Below are positions 1 to 8,628 of a stretch of DNA of 64,000 nucleotides, in pieces. The stretch covers positions 18,645 through 82,644 of the forward strand of contig QPMI01000119.1 of the NCBI GenBank assembly GCA_004431415.1, written 5' to 3'. A program made the translations under genes and the position numbers. Source of the stretch: Cyanophora paradoxa (taxonomy: Eukaryota > Glaucocystophyceae > Cyanophorales > Cyanophoraceae). Under the pieces are notes generated by a model that ran no database searches, was not told the DNA's origin, and was given only the letters and a program-made list of their open reading frames with translations. The first letter of the stretch is position 1. Each line of letters begins with the position of its first letter.

Positions 1-1085
1 CGAACCTGAAACCGATCGAGCGCGAGATGTATACATCGGTTGATATCTACAGGGCGATAGCGCTTGGGGTGGAAATAACAGAAGTTCACGAGGTGTATTT
101 ATTTGAAGGCAAGGAGAGAATGTTTAAAGATTACATCGAGAAGTTATACTGTATGAAAGCTCGTTCAAGGAAGGGCACAGCTCAGCACGCAACAGCAAAG
201 ATTCAATTAAATGGTCTTTACGGAAAATTTGCCCAGAGGCCTGTGATCGAAACAACAGAGCTAGTTTCTAATTACCGCCGATTTAAGGAGCTACAGCGGA
301 CGTCTACGATTACAGACATCGAAATTGAGAGTGAAACACGGATGTATGTGACATATGAAGTACCTGAGAGCAAACGTGATGCTTGTGTGTCGAAGCCCTG
401 TTTTATTGGAGCATTTATTCTGTCCTACAGTCGCGAGATAATGGACAGGTTCCTAGTAAAGATGAACTCTTATAAAGACATCGAAGCCATGCCGTTTTAC
501 ACGGACACGGACTCTCTTGTTGTGCACAGGAAATTTGCAGAGCTTCTCTTAGAATGTATGAAGCGGCCCTACTCTGTGGAGGGAATGGGCGAAGAGGAGG
601 CGAACAGGGTGATCTGCGAGAGCGAACTTGGAAAACTAGATTACGATATCCAGGGACACATTGTGGAGGCGTATTTCGTTGGGCCCAAGGTGTACTGTTG
701 TCGGTACGTGAAAGCGAACGGTGAATCGGACGTGCATGTGCGTGCCAAAGGAATACCAAAAAGCTGGATCGAAGAGAACTGGCTTTCGAATGATCCGGAG
801 ATGAGGAAGGGGCACCTCCATTCTCGGGTTGCTTTGGAAGCGTTCAAGCAGATGCTTGAGAGCCGGTATCAGCCGGAGTGCAAAATAGAGTCTAAACTAT
901 CTCGTGTCTTCAAACCGAATGGAAAGCAACGCGAGGAGGGGATAGGTTTTAGTTCAATCATTCAGATTCCATTCAGCAGAGTATTAAATAAGACGGAATA
1001 CACAAAGCGAAAGATAATTTCGGATGACTATTACAGCACAGTTCCTCATGAGTACATCAGCCAAAATTCAGGAGGCATACTATGA
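1..1085 (+). CDS. DNA polymerase family B, C-terminal part (element A)
   Basis: The reading frame is open from the window edge (in frame from base 3), so the 5' part is missing. The remaining region carries a motif B-like LNGLYGKF segment near base 205 and the catalytic motif C YTDTDSLV near base 497, the two palm-domain signatures of family B polymerases of the protein-primed group. It would copy the viral genome. Motif B and motif C spacing fits Polinton and plasmid-type polymerases. The protein resembles the element B polymerase only in these motifs, so the two elements appear to carry different polymerase lineages. The 3' end overlaps the start of the integrase gene, as expected of a compact replication-integration operon. 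Confidence 0.85.
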   Translation, partial: NLKPIEREMYTSVDIYRAIALGVEITEVHEVYLFEGKERMFKDYIEKLYCMKARSRKGTAQHATAKIQLNGLYGKFAQRPVIETTELVSNYRRFKELQRTSTITDIEIESETRMYVTYEVPESKRDACVSKPCFIGAFILSYSREIMDRFLVKMNSYKDIEAMPFYTDTDSLVVHRKFAELLLECMKRPYSVEGMGEEEANRVICESELGKLDYDIQGHIVEAYFVGPKVYCCRYVKANGESDVHVRAKGIPKSWIEENWLSNDPEMRKGHLHSRVALEAFKQMLESRYQPECKIESKLSRVFKPNGKQREEGIGFSSIIQIPFSRVLNKTEYTKRKIISDDYYSTVPHEYISQNSGGIL

Positions 1086-2184
1086 TCCAGAAATAGGGCT
1101 TCAGTCTGCCACACGTATTGCCAAGAAGTTGAAAATACCAGTTTCCAGGGTTAGAGAAGTGCTGGAGAAATTATCGACAGCGCAAAGATTTGCGAGGCCG
1201 CAAAAAGAGAAACCATTCACAAGTATAACATACGACAAAGCAGAGAAATACTACGAGGTGGACCTAATCGACGTGACTCCGTACGCTAGAACAAACCGCG
1301 GTATTCACTTTATAATGAACGCAGTGGACGTAGTGACTCGGAAAGCCTACAGCATTCCAATGAAGAACAAGAGCGAAAGTACACTCCTTTCAACACTACG
1401 GAAACTCATAGATAGTTTTCCAGCCAAGCCGGATATTATTCAGACAGATCAGGAGTTTAAAGCTTCAGCTGGTAGTTTGTTAGAAGCTGAGGGAATTAAG
1501 CACAATGCTGTGGAAGCGCATCGACCACAAGCAAACGGCAAAATAGAAAGATTTAATGGAACTTTGAAGCGAGTTATTGCACGGTATATGGAGGCATATG
1601 ACACGGATAGGTACATCGACAAGCTGCCCGCTTTCTTGCGCAATTATAATTCGTCAGAGCATAGGTCGATTGGTACATCGCCAAACGCTGCAGCAGAGAA
1701 TCCGAAGGAGACAATCGCGCGCAACGATTATCAGCGAGAGATCTACGAGCAGCAACACTACCTGAAGGAGGTCGAATTTAAAGTAGGAGACCTAGTTCGA
1801 GTTAAGCTAACCAGGAGAACCTTCGATAAATCGACAAAGCCAACCTTCTCGAAAGAAGTATTTCGAATTGAGTCGATTGGGGGTTTTGGACCCCTTCTAA
1901 GATTTAAACTCGCTGGATCGGATACACCAGTGACCTACCAGCAACTTTTAAAGGTCCCAGTAGATTCAGAGGAACGTCGTGCGGGAAATGCAGCACAGCG
2001 GTCACAGCAGTGCAGAAAGAAGGAGCTAAATCTGATGCGAGAGAATTTAGATCGAGTGGACATAGAAAAAAATAAGAAGCTGCTTCGCCTTCAAAAGCAA
2101 CTTGCGACAGCTGGAACTGTCAAGTTAAACCCTGGTGGAATATTAGAGAGAACAAAGACCAGAAGGCTAGTCAAAGAGCTATAA
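1048..2184 (+). CDS. rve-family (retroviral-type) integrase, element A
   Basis: This is a DDE integrase that would insert the linear viral genome into host DNA. The catalytic core has an Asp in VDLID around residue 72, a second Asp in QTDQEF at residue 134 and the Glu of KIERFNG at residue 167, close to the D-35-E spacing of rve integrases. A C-terminal SH3-like stretch (KVGDLVRVKL) and a basic tail follow. I chose the ATG at 1048; an in-frame ATG at 1024 is possible. Either way it overlaps the polymerase gene. Element B also places its integrase directly behind its polymerase, but the two integrases are clearly divergent in sequence. Confidence 0.88.
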   Translation: MSTSAKIQEAYYDPEIGLQSATRIAKKLKIPVSRVREVLEKLSTAQRFARPQKEKPFTSITYDKAEKYYEVDLIDVTPYARTNRGIHFIMNAVDVVTRKAYSIPMKNKSESTLLSTLRKLIDSFPAKPDIIQTDQEFKASAGSLLEAEGIKHNAVEAHRPQANGKIERFNGTLKRVIARYMEAYDTDRYIDKLPAFLRNYNSSEHRSIGTSPNAAAENPKETIARNDYQREIYEQQHYLKEVEFKVGDLVRVKLTRRTFDKSTKPTFSKEVFRIESIGGFGPLLRFKLAGSDTPVTYQQLLKVPVDSEERRAGNAAQRSQQCRKKELNLMRENLDRVDIEKNKKLLRLQKQLATAGTVKLNPGGILERTKTRRLVKEL

Positions 2185-2446
2185 CAACACATTGTTGGAG
2201 GGACTCTAGCAGTGCTAACTTTTCGTAGATTCGATTGCGATAGCGGCGATTGGCCTCTAAATGATTCTCGCTGTTGTTCTGCTGGTATCTTGAGCTGGCT
2301 TCTATGTGTCGTCGGCGAAATTCCGGATCTTCATTGTAACGACGGCGATGGCTCTCTGCACGCTTTGCCTTTCGTGCAGCAGCAATTTCAGGGGTAACAA
2401 CAATTGGTTTGCGACCACGCTGTTTAGTTGATGATTCAACATCCAT
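2171..2446 (-). CDS. Small basic AT-hook-like protein (element A)
   Basis: This 91-residue, highly charged protein has an N-terminal RGRKP AT-hook-like motif followed by an Arg-rich helical segment containing RYNEDPEFRRRH. Element B encodes a 75-residue protein at 27272-27499 with a matching charged helix and an AT-hook-like motif (GRPRK) at its C-terminus instead, so the gene is probably real. A role in DNA binding, for example genome compaction or transcription, is inference from composition. It converges on the integrase gene with a 14-bp overlap. The function is otherwise unknown. Confidence 0.55.
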   Translation of the reverse strand: MDVESSTKQRGRKPIVVTPEIAAARKAKRAESHRRRYNEDPEFRRRHIEASSRYQQNNSENHLEANRRYRNRIYEKLALLESLQQCVVIAL

Positions 2447-2555
2447 TTCTTTGGTTTTCTCGTCACAAACAATGTGCGAAATCTTTTTATGGCATAAATC
2501 GCAGGTTTGTGTTGCGTTAAATTCCGAACATAAAATCCGAGATATAATTCAAATA

Positions 2556-2840
2556 ATGGAAGCAGACAAGCAGCGTCGCTGCGCCGCAGGAACAATTCGA
2601 TTTGGGAAGTACCGCGGTGAAACTCATCTTAAAGTAGTGTTTAGCGACCCAAAATATGCGGAATGGTTGTTATCTTGGCCGCATCTTCGTGAGTATGACA
2701 AAAGGGAATTGCAGCGGGCCTTTGAAATTTGTCAATTAGAAGAACCAGTGGTGATTCAGGAACAGATTGATCGAGCAAAACAGCAAAGGAGACCAACTGT
2801 GGAGGATCTTCCGGATTTGCCCGATTTTGACTTGTCTTAA
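2556..2840 (+). CDS. Small protein with ExoX C-terminal / DUF3820-like domain
   Basis: The 94-residue product contains IRFGKYRGET followed by DPKYAEWLL, the signature of the short domain found at the C-terminus of exonuclease X-like proteins and as stand-alone DUF3820-type proteins. The domain is thought to contact nucleic acid, but no catalytic exonuclease motifs are present. The ATG at 2556 is preferred because the domain starts directly after it and an AT-rich segment precedes it. It lies between the integrase and an HNH endonuclease gene in the least conserved part of element A, and no homologue was seen in element B. The annotation rests on a short motif. Confidence 0.55.
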   Translation: MEADKQRRCAAGTIRFGKYRGETHLKVVFSDPKYAEWLLSWPHLREYDKRELQRAFEICQLEEPVVIQEQIDRAKQQRRPTVEDLPDLPDFDLS

Positions 2841-2874
2841 AGAGATCTCAATCTCAGATTGTAAAAGAAGAGAC

Positions 2875-3447
2875 ATGGAGACAATTCCAGATGTTCCTGA
2901 AGGTGTTGCTTTGATTCCAATTACTGGTCACCGCAATGGTCGATATAGAGTCGTGGTTGCGTATGCACTAGTGTCGCAGGATGATTCTCAGCGCGTGCTT
3001 GGATTTCGCTGGTGGTTAAATACCAATGGATATGCTGCCACCAAAATAAATGGGAAGACCGTGTTGTTGCATAATTTTATCAGCGGCGAGTTGGAGAACG
3101 GTTTAACTGTCGATCACATAAATCTAAACAAACTCGATAATCGCCGCGAGAACCTACGACTTGCTACAAAGCGGCAGCAGAATTTGAATCGTGGCCAGCT
3201 GCGAAATAACACAAGTGGTTTCATTGGTGTTTGCTTCCATCAGCAGCGTGGAAAATGGTATGCGCGATATTGGATAAATGGGCGCCAAAAGCACATCGGC
3301 TTATTTACTACTGCTGAGGCTGCAGCTAAAGCTCGCGATGCTTACGCTATAGAACATACCAGTGAAGATGATAAGCCGTTCTTGCGTCTGAATTTCACAG
3401 ACGAATCCTTCTCCCACCCATCGCATTCTTCATCTGTGAGCTCGTAG
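2875..3447 (+). CDS. HNH homing-type endonuclease with AP2 DNA-binding domain
   Basis: This is a free-standing HNH nuclease of about 190 residues. The middle carries the HNH core (VDHINLNKLDNRRENLR near residues 80-96), and the C-terminal third is an AP2 domain (SGFIGVCFHQQRGKWYARY and GLFTTAEAAAKARD). This order is typical of phage and algal-virus homing endonucleases. The ATG at 2875 gives a product beginning just before the N-terminal strand region. It overlaps the convergent coiled-coil gene by about 50 bp, as expected of an invasive gene inserted at a module junction. A related but frameshifted HNH gene occurs in element B at 38433-39058, next to a different module. Confidence 0.85.
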   Translation: METIPDVPEGVALIPITGHRNGRYRVVVAYALVSQDDSQRVLGFRWWLNTNGYAATKINGKTVLLHNFISGELENGLTVDHINLNKLDNRRENLRLATKRQQNLNRGQLRNNTSGFIGVCFHQQRGKWYARYWINGRQKHIGLFTTAEAAAKARDAYAIEHTSEDDKPFLRLNFTDESFSHPSHSSSVSS

Positions 3448-4027
3448 AATTGGGTTCAAAAACATTTGGAGTTGCTGGTTTTACTTCGGCAGAGTCAAGC
3501 GATTGCTCGGCTTTAGCTTTTTCGTTTTTCAAATACCGCAAATCAGGTGCATCCATCACTCTTGTCTTAAACATTTCGCTTCGCAACATCTCACGAATTT
3601 TAGCTCTCTCTTGCTTGTCTTTTACATACGATTCGATATTAGCCGATCGAGCCTCGAGATCTCGCAATTTAGCTGTTAGTTCCTCGATTTGACTCTTTGA
3701 TACTGTTGCTGTCTTTATTTTTGGACCGGAGTATCTAGGCTCAGACGCCATGGCTAAGATAATTCTAGCAGCATCATCATCGATATCAGACTGCATTTCA
3801 GATACAGTTTTGACCTGGCTTTGTCGGTCGTCAACCGCACTGGCATTTGCTGCTGCCGACGCAATTGTTTTCGCTACGGGTGCGTTTAGTTTGGGGTCAC
3901 TAGCTAGTTCCCCGCTAGGATTAGCAACAGCAGCGCCCTCTGTCGCACCACTTTCTATGAGAGGGGCGTTTGGCTCTGGGAGCACCCTTCGTTCACGAAA
4001 ACCCTTTCTTGGAATTCCACGGGGCAT
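3395..4027 (-). CDS. Conserved coiled-coil virion-module protein (element A)
   Basis: This 210-residue protein has a low-complexity Ala/Ser-rich N-terminal half and a C-terminal coiled coil (LRDLEARSANIESYVKDKQE) followed by a conserved basic segment (AKIREMLRSEMFK). The element B counterpart at 26075-26809 has the same layout, with KLKDLEAKSSALEQYV and AKLKEMLRKEVYR. In both elements it follows the packaging ATPase in the same direction, so it probably belongs to the virion assembly module, perhaps as a scaffold or internal protein. That role is inferred from position. The last 50 bp overlap the convergent HNH gene. Confidence 0.7.
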   Translation of the reverse strand: MPRGIPRKGFRERRVLPEPNAPLIESGATEGAAVANPSGELASDPKLNAPVAKTIASAAANASAVDDRQSQVKTVSEMQSDIDDDAARIILAMASEPRYSGPKIKTATVSKSQIEELTAKLRDLEARSANIESYVKDKQERAKIREMLRSEMFKTRVMDAPDLRYLKNEKAKAEQSLDSAEVKPATPNVFEPNSTSSQMKNAMGGRRIRL

Positions 4028-4036
4028 CTTCTGTTC

Positions 4037-4765
4037 TTAAGATAATATTTTAAAACGCCTCTTTTTGGGATGAACAGGCGAAGACTCTTCTTTTTTAGAC
4101 TCTTCTTCATTCTTAAGCCATTTAGAGAAACGAAAACTCTTATCTTCAATCGCTTTATCAACGTACCAGGCAGTATCATACTTCGTTCCATCAAGGACTA
4201 GACACTGATAATCATGCGCCCAAGTTTGGAACAAAGCAATAAATTCGTCTTTCGGGAGATGACTAAACTCTCTATAAATTGCCTCGAGTTCAGTATGATT
4301 AGAGTAACTGAAGAAAAAACAATAGTCGGAGTTCGATCTTATAGATTGACTCAATGCTGTAAGCTTTTGGGTCATAAGAATCGTACTGATATTAAAATGA
4401 CGACCTTGTGTAAAAAGTCGATTAACGGTCTTGCTATTTCGCAGATCAACAGTTTCAGAGGCGGCAACAAGATCGTCCAAGACTAGCAATATCTGCGGCG
4501 CTTTCTTTTTGTTTTCAATCAAATTGCGCTGTGAATCAATGATTTCTGCAACGATAGATGGCTGAAAATCGTCGTAAAGCTCATTAGTTATTGCCGAATA
4601 TTCGCCATTGAATTTGGTGGCTGTAAACACGACGACTCGATTAATCTTTGGATAGAGCAGCCGCAGCAGATGCTTGGTGCAGTAGAAAGACTTGCCGCTA
4701 TTAGATTTCGATATAAACAGGGCCTTAAATGGGACCCTCATATCGTTAGGCTGGAACTGATCCAT
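4037..4765 (-). CDS. FtsK-HerA type genome packaging ATPase (element A)
   Basis: This is the A32-like packaging ATPase of double-jelly-roll viruses, which pumps the genome into the capsid. It has a Walker A motif (SKSNSGKS) near residues 19-26 and a Walker B strand (ILLVLDDL) near residue 90, followed by conserved Thr-Gln (TQKLTALSQSIR) and Asn-rich sensor segments. The start at 4765 matches the start of the element B homologue, MNDLEEFNAGE. It lies 25 bp downstream of the major capsid gene in the same direction, the same order as in element B. At about 242 residues it is a normal size for the family. Confidence 0.9.
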   Translation of the reverse strand: MDQFQPNDMRVPFKALFISKSNSGKSFYCTKHLLRLLYPKINRVVVFTATKFNGEYSAITNELYDDFQPSIVAEIIDSQRNLIENKKKAPQILLVLDDLVAASETVDLRNSKTVNRLFTQGRHFNISTILMTQKLTALSQSIRSNSDYCFFFSYSNHTELEAIYREFSHLPKDEFIALFQTWAHDYQCLVLDGTKYDTAWYVDKAIEDKSFRFSKWLKNEEESKKEESSPVHPKKRRFKILS

Positions 4766-4790
4766 CAAAAAATTAACTACCGAGATACGA

Positions 4791-6179
4791 CTAGAGGTTG
4801 ACCTTGCGAAGGCCCGCAGCATCCACAATTAGGACAGTGTGCAGGAGAGCGCGAATTTGGACGTAAATCTTGTTGTTTGCATCGTAAGCGGCAGGATTCA
4901 TGATATTCAGGAAGCAGCTGCTGCTGTTGGTGAGATCTACGAAACCAGTTTGAGCAGCATTTCGAATCGATTTATCCCCACTAATGCAAAATGGCAAACC
5001 AGTCAGAACATACCGATTAAGAGGCGCGTCTAGATTTGAGCACTTGAAGACATCAGCGATGAGTTCAGCACCTTGCAATAGAGGGACAGGCTCATTTGAA
5101 TAAAGTCGCTGGCCATTTAATTCGCAGGAAATAGTTATATCGCGAGCATTAGCCTCGGTTTTGAGGACACTGTGTTTTCCGTCAGTTTGGTTCATGTTTG
5201 GCTGCTTGCGAATGCTAACGAACAGGCCGTAGCATAGTCCACTGATTTGAGACAGATTAATCCGGGTGGGCGCACCAGCACCAGCATAAGTAATTGAATC
5301 AGCATCAACCCAGCCGACATCGGTAGCGGGAATTGCAATTCCAGACGTTTTGACTTTCTCAATAACCTGGGCAAAAGTGGCCTCATCAACGTTGATGCAA
5401 TGAGCAATAATCTTAGGATTAGAAAGCTCCGGATTGGCAGGGGTGACACTGAGAACATTGGGAGTTATATTCTGGCCGATGTTTGCAGGGGAAGCAGCGG
5501 CAGCTCCAACACTACCAAGGCCATCTTCTTTAGTGGCATCACCGCCGATGGCATATTCTGTTACAAACCTACCACCATAGCTGGTTTCGACGAAGCCCTG
5601 GGCACGATCACGGAACCAAACCTCGACAGAAACCTCGCCAGATAGAGCACCAATGGGTAGCACTGAACCCTCCCATGGACAGGGGATTTTTACACTGAAA
5701 ATACCTCCAGTGCGATTTGTCCCCTGAGGTGGTGTTCCATGTAGCCAGCCACCTGACCGGTATTTCTTTTTGAGCTGAGCATCATCATTGTAAATCAGTG
5801 CGCTGTGAACAAGCCAGTCCTCGGGGACAATGTAGCTGTAGGAAGCATATTTGATTTCAATTCGCTTTACAAGAGCACCAACAGACCGCAGATAACCAGT
5901 GCGAACCAGGTCAGTGTCACCAGTAAAAGCGGTCAACTCGGGCAGGGTAAACTGGAGTTCGAGCCCCTGAAGGAAGTTGTATCGGGGCAGGAAATAAGTA
6001 ACCCTCTTTCCGAAGCAGTCTCCATAGTCATTGCTTGGGTTGACAACAACACGAACAGGCTTGGTTTGGCTCGTTAGACCCAACATAAGCTCATTGTTCA
6101 TGAAGAAGTCCTTCGCTTCCTGCGGAGTTGTCAGGAGCTCTTTGAGGCCGAGCCGCTGCAAATTCTGAGTAACATCCAT
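4791..6179 (-). CDS. Major capsid protein, double jelly-roll type (element A)
   Basis: This 462-residue protein is aligned along its whole length with the 457-residue product at 23828-25201 of element B; both begin with MD-T-LQRL-LKE-LTTP-EAK. Shared blocks include VVVNPSN, LVRxGYxRPVGALVxRxEI, GTPPQGTNRTGG / GIPAHGTNRLGG and the C-terminal YVDLTNSSSxFL. Identification as the trimeric double-jelly-roll capsid protein rests on size, on position directly upstream of the packaging ATPase and on the neighbouring minor capsid proteins; the fold itself cannot be seen directly. An upstream TATATAA-like segment (6180-6195, minus strand) probably drives it. Confidence 0.85.
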   Translation of the reverse strand: MDVTQNLQRLGLKELLTTPQEAKDFFMNNELMLGLTSQTKPVRVVVNPSNDYGDCFGKRVTYFLPRYNFLQGLELQFTLPELTAFTGDTDLVRTGYLRSVGALVKRIEIKYASYSYIVPEDWLVHSALIYNDDAQLKKKYRSGGWLHGTPPQGTNRTGGIFSVKIPCPWEGSVLPIGALSGEVSVEVWFRDRAQGFVETSYGGRFVTEYAIGGDATKEDGLGSVGAAAASPANIGQNITPNVLSVTPANPELSNPKIIAHCINVDEATFAQVIEKVKTSGIAIPATDVGWVDADSITYAGAGAPTRINLSQISGLCYGLFVSIRKQPNMNQTDGKHSVLKTEANARDITISCELNGQRLYSNEPVPLLQGAELIADVFKCSNLDAPLNRYVLTGLPFCISGDKSIRNAAQTGFVDLTNSSSCFLNIMNPAAYDANNKIYVQIRALLHTVLIVDAAGLRKVNL

Positions 6180-6251
6180 CGATTTATATAATTGCAGTGA
6201 AAGAAAATAATTTGGGACGAAGTCAGGGGCCTTCTGGCTCCGCCGCTTAGC

Positions 6252-7217
6252 TCAGTTTGACGAATTGATCCAAGGATATGTTTTTGACCTTTTCTGGAGC
6301 TGAAGTTTTGCAAGTTCGTAGACAACATCACCATTGGGTTCGTCAGGACCATAACGAATTTCGAGAATAAATGACACAGGAGCTCCATTTAAATCAGCGA
6401 TTCGCTGCATAAAATCGTATATCTCAATAGTCACAGAGTACAGGTCCAGCTTTGAATAAACATACTTATACAAAGGAGTTGCTTCAGTTGAATCGTAGTA
6501 GGCTGTCTCACCAGGACGCAGGACGCTGGGAATGCTGAGCTTTGAGAAGAAGCCAGGAATTGAAGTATTGGGCATACTGACAAGGTCACCAATTTCAGGA
6601 ATGCGTAGGAGCACATGATCATCGGGAGTGACATCAGGCTCATAAGCGCCTGCTATATATTCAGTATTTATAGATAATGTCTTTGACCGAATCGGTAGAA
6701 TTGATCGCAAGCCTAGCAGCTTTGCAGTTCGCTGAGCCCTTGCAACAGCCTGGTAGTTTCTGATTTCCCGCCCACCCAGGTTCGGTGGCAACATCAGAGC
6801 AATAAAGAACTCGAAGCTAGCTGTGAACCCTATTGATTTAACCGCTGAATTATACGTGCACGTGATACCAGTTCCCGTCAACCTTTCGTTTATCTTTGTC
6901 ACAAGCGAGGTGATGTCGTAATTTCCAGGTGGAATTGTAATGTTATTCCACTCTCCAAAACCTGGCTGAGGTGGGTCGGGTCCCTCATTTGCAGGATCAT
7001 ATTTGCACCAATATATATATAATATATATGTGTCAAACACTAAATCCTCTGCTGGATCGAGTGCATCAACTGTGCTCATTGTGTTGGGGATCTCAGCAGA
7101 TACCAGGCGCACGGCTTTTACATCCTGATAAGCTTTAGGCAGTCTTACTTTAAATTTTGAGGTGGATGTCAGCTCATCCGCTTGGTGGCTTGCAATGCAG
7201 ACGTAGTCCGTCGGCAT
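6252..7217 (-). CDS. Minor capsid-type structural protein 1 (element A)
   Basis: This 321-residue protein contains VRLVSAEIPNT near residues 35-45, a motif seen in penton or vertex-type structural proteins of Polinton-like and giant viruses. Its element B partner (22763-23773) starts MPVDYIEVSS and has AVRLVSAEFYNS at the same place. Both end in an IEIYDF / VDIVNAI block and an EIRYG segment. The ATG at 7217 (MPTDYV) was chosen because it lines up with element B; the longer frame to 7262 overlaps the divergent neighbour. It lies upstream of the capsid gene in the same direction. Penton versus other minor capsid role cannot be decided from sequence. Confidence 0.75.
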   Translation of the reverse strand: MPTDYVCIASHQADELTSTSKFKVRLPKAYQDVKAVRLVSAEIPNTMSTVDALDPAEDLVFDTYILYIYWCKYDPANEGPDPPQPGFGEWNNITIPPGNYDITSLVTKINERLTGTGITCTYNSAVKSIGFTASFEFFIALMLPPNLGGREIRNYQAVARAQRTAKLLGLRSILPIRSKTLSINTEYIAGAYEPDVTPDDHVLLRIPEIGDLVSMPNTSIPGFFSKLSIPSVLRPGETAYYDSTEATPLYKYVYSKLDLYSVTIEIYDFMQRIADLNGAPVSFILEIRYGPDEPNGDVVYELAKLQLQKRSKTYPWINSSN

Positions 7218-7244
7218 CTTTTTTATATCAGTTAGAGAATAAAA
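7218..7244. promoter_or_regulatory. Compact divergent promoter between two minor capsid genes
   Basis: Only 27 bp separate the start codons of the two divergent structural genes. The gap holds TTTTTTATATCA read one way and GAATAAAA read the other. Element B has the same arrangement with a 28-bp gap at 22735-22762, so two initiation signals must be packed in this space or reach into the genes. Confidence 0.5.
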
Positions 7245-8165
7245 ATGGTCGAAGACAAGCATCGACGCTGCGCCAGGCTCAGCTTTGACAGTAGAGACAG
7301 AAGGCCAATCGATTCAGAGGCAAACTTTGTGCTCGAAATCAATGAACCTATAATCAATCCAGTTGCTGTTCGACTTACCCAGTGTGAGTTCGCAAACAGC
7401 CTTTACACGAGCATTAGAGATGAGTATCTTTCGATCACCTTCCCCAACATTTGGACAGAAAATCTGGCGGTTTTTGAGCCTGGTATAATTACTACTGCAA
7501 ATATGGGCGAAACAGATCTTTACAACTTTGGCCTATCGTTTAAGTTTGAACTGGGGGGAATCGTAATAGCATATTTCAAATTGTTTCGGGACCCAGAGAC
7601 ACTGAAGATGTCTGCCTTTTGCAACCGTTCCTGCACAGTGACCTGCCAGTTCAAAGCTCTATCGAATCTGCTCGGGCTGAACCGAAATGAGCCCCTCCAG
7701 CTGTCTCCTATCGTGATTGAAGGAGGGCAAAGATCAGTAACTGCAGCTGAGCGATATCTAGAGGTTGCTGGCATTCCAGTAACACCTTCACACCCTGAAT
7801 ATGGCGTGGATTTCACAGAAAGAATGCGGAGTGAGCCACTTGGTTATGCTGTCGAATTTCCAAAGATAATTGACATGAACAGCGACCAGTATCTCTTCCT
7901 AGTCTGTGAAGAGCTTCGACCATTTGCTTCAAAGCTTCGCCGTGGGGCCAAATCAATGTGCAACTACGGGCTTGCTCGAATTCAAATGAGTCAGGACGTT
8001 GGCAAATTCGTTTATATAAATCAGGATCATCAAGGCGAATGGATCTCCATCGAAGAGCGTCTTGTGCTGACTTCCTTGCGACTGCGCATTGTAGACAGAG
8101 ATGGTGATGATGTATCACTGAATGGATTGCCATGGTCTGGGGAGCTCCAGTTCAAACTGATTTGA
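7245..8165 (+). CDS. Minor capsid-type structural protein 2 (element A)
   Basis: This 306-residue protein has an N-terminal FDSRDRRP segment, followed by a LTQCEFANSLYTSI motif related to the SAEIPNSxY motif of the divergent neighbour. The element B homologue at 21802-22734 has NIDSRDRS and VLYAEIPNSIYNSI, the later block GVPITPNHPQWG (here GIPVTPSHPEYG) and a C-terminal LELREL-type strand region. The pair therefore looks like two related minor structural proteins, perhaps building pentons or peripentonal contacts. The fold is presumably jelly-roll, an inference from strand-rich composition. The gene ends just before a GC-rich hairpin. Confidence 0.72.
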   Translation: MVEDKHRRCARLSFDSRDRRPIDSEANFVLEINEPIINPVAVRLTQCEFANSLYTSIRDEYLSITFPNIWTENLAVFEPGIITTANMGETDLYNFGLSFKFELGGIVIAYFKLFRDPETLKMSAFCNRSCTVTCQFKALSNLLGLNRNEPLQLSPIVIEGGQRSVTAAERYLEVAGIPVTPSHPEYGVDFTERMRSEPLGYAVEFPKIIDMNSDQYLFLVCEELRPFASKLRRGAKSMCNYGLARIQMSQDVGKFVYINQDHQGEWISIEERLVLTSLRLRIVDRDGDDVSLNGLPWSGELQFKLI

Positions 8166-8240
8166 AAAGTCGCAGACAAGCCGAAGGCAAGGAGCCCGAA
8201 GGGCAAGAATGCCCATCTTGGCTTTCGCCTTCTTGGCTCC

Positions 8241-8265
8241 GCACAGCTCGGCTGTGCCTCCGCCC
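8241..8265 (+). terminator. Perfect hairpin followed by T-rich stretch
   Basis: GCACAGC and GCTGTGC form a perfect 7-bp stem with a 3-base loop, then CTCCGCCCCGTTTTATTT. It lies in the 130-bp GC-rich gap between two plus-strand genes and is part of a larger imperfect inverted repeat beginning near 8172. A 3'-end or processing signal is plausible; the function is not shown. Confidence 0.4.
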
Positions 8266-8295
8266 CGTTTTATTTCTTGGCACAATATATAAAAA

Positions 8296-8628
8296 ATGTC
8301 GCAGTTGATGCCCATAGCTCAGATTGAAAAGTACTTACCGTTGATGCGGGACAAAAAAGTATCACTTGTTGCGATTGGAGATAAGCCAAGCACACAAACA
8401 AACCTAGGTTTTCTGCAAGCTTACCGCCGATTTGGTCCTGACGGAATCAAAAAGGAGCTCGCAACCAAAAACACAACTTGGTATCAGCGAAGAGAGAATT
8501 ACATTAAGAGGCGACTGGGAGGGCGTAATGGAGCACCATTTTGGGAGAAAGATAAATCTGGCAGAACTATTCCAACACGTCTTGGACTCTCTCTGATTTC
8601 CTGGGCATTCATGCCGCCGCCTAATTAA
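8296..8628 (+). CDS. Unknown 110-residue protein (element A)
   Basis: I do not recognise a family. The product is basic and rich in aromatic residues, with the segments QAYRRFGPDGIKKELATK and TTWYQRRENYIKRRLGG. It has no predicted membrane segment and no cysteine cluster. A TATATAAAAA sequence stands immediately before the ATG, matching the signal seen before other genes of the element, which supports it being expressed. The 3' end overlaps the convergent lipase gene by 8 bp. I saw no counterpart in element B. A small virion or DNA-binding protein would fit, but that is only a guess from composition. Confidence 0.55.
   Translation: MSQLMPIAQIEKYLPLMRDKKVSLVAIGDKPSTQTNLGFLQAYRRFGPDGIKKELATKNTTWYQRRENYIKRRLGGRNGAPFWEKDKSGRTIPTRLGLSLISWAFMPPPN

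Noticed and set aside
415-847. Several minus-strand frames opposite the element A polymerase
   Set aside because: They are shadows of the polymerase, whose palm motifs are on the plus strand.
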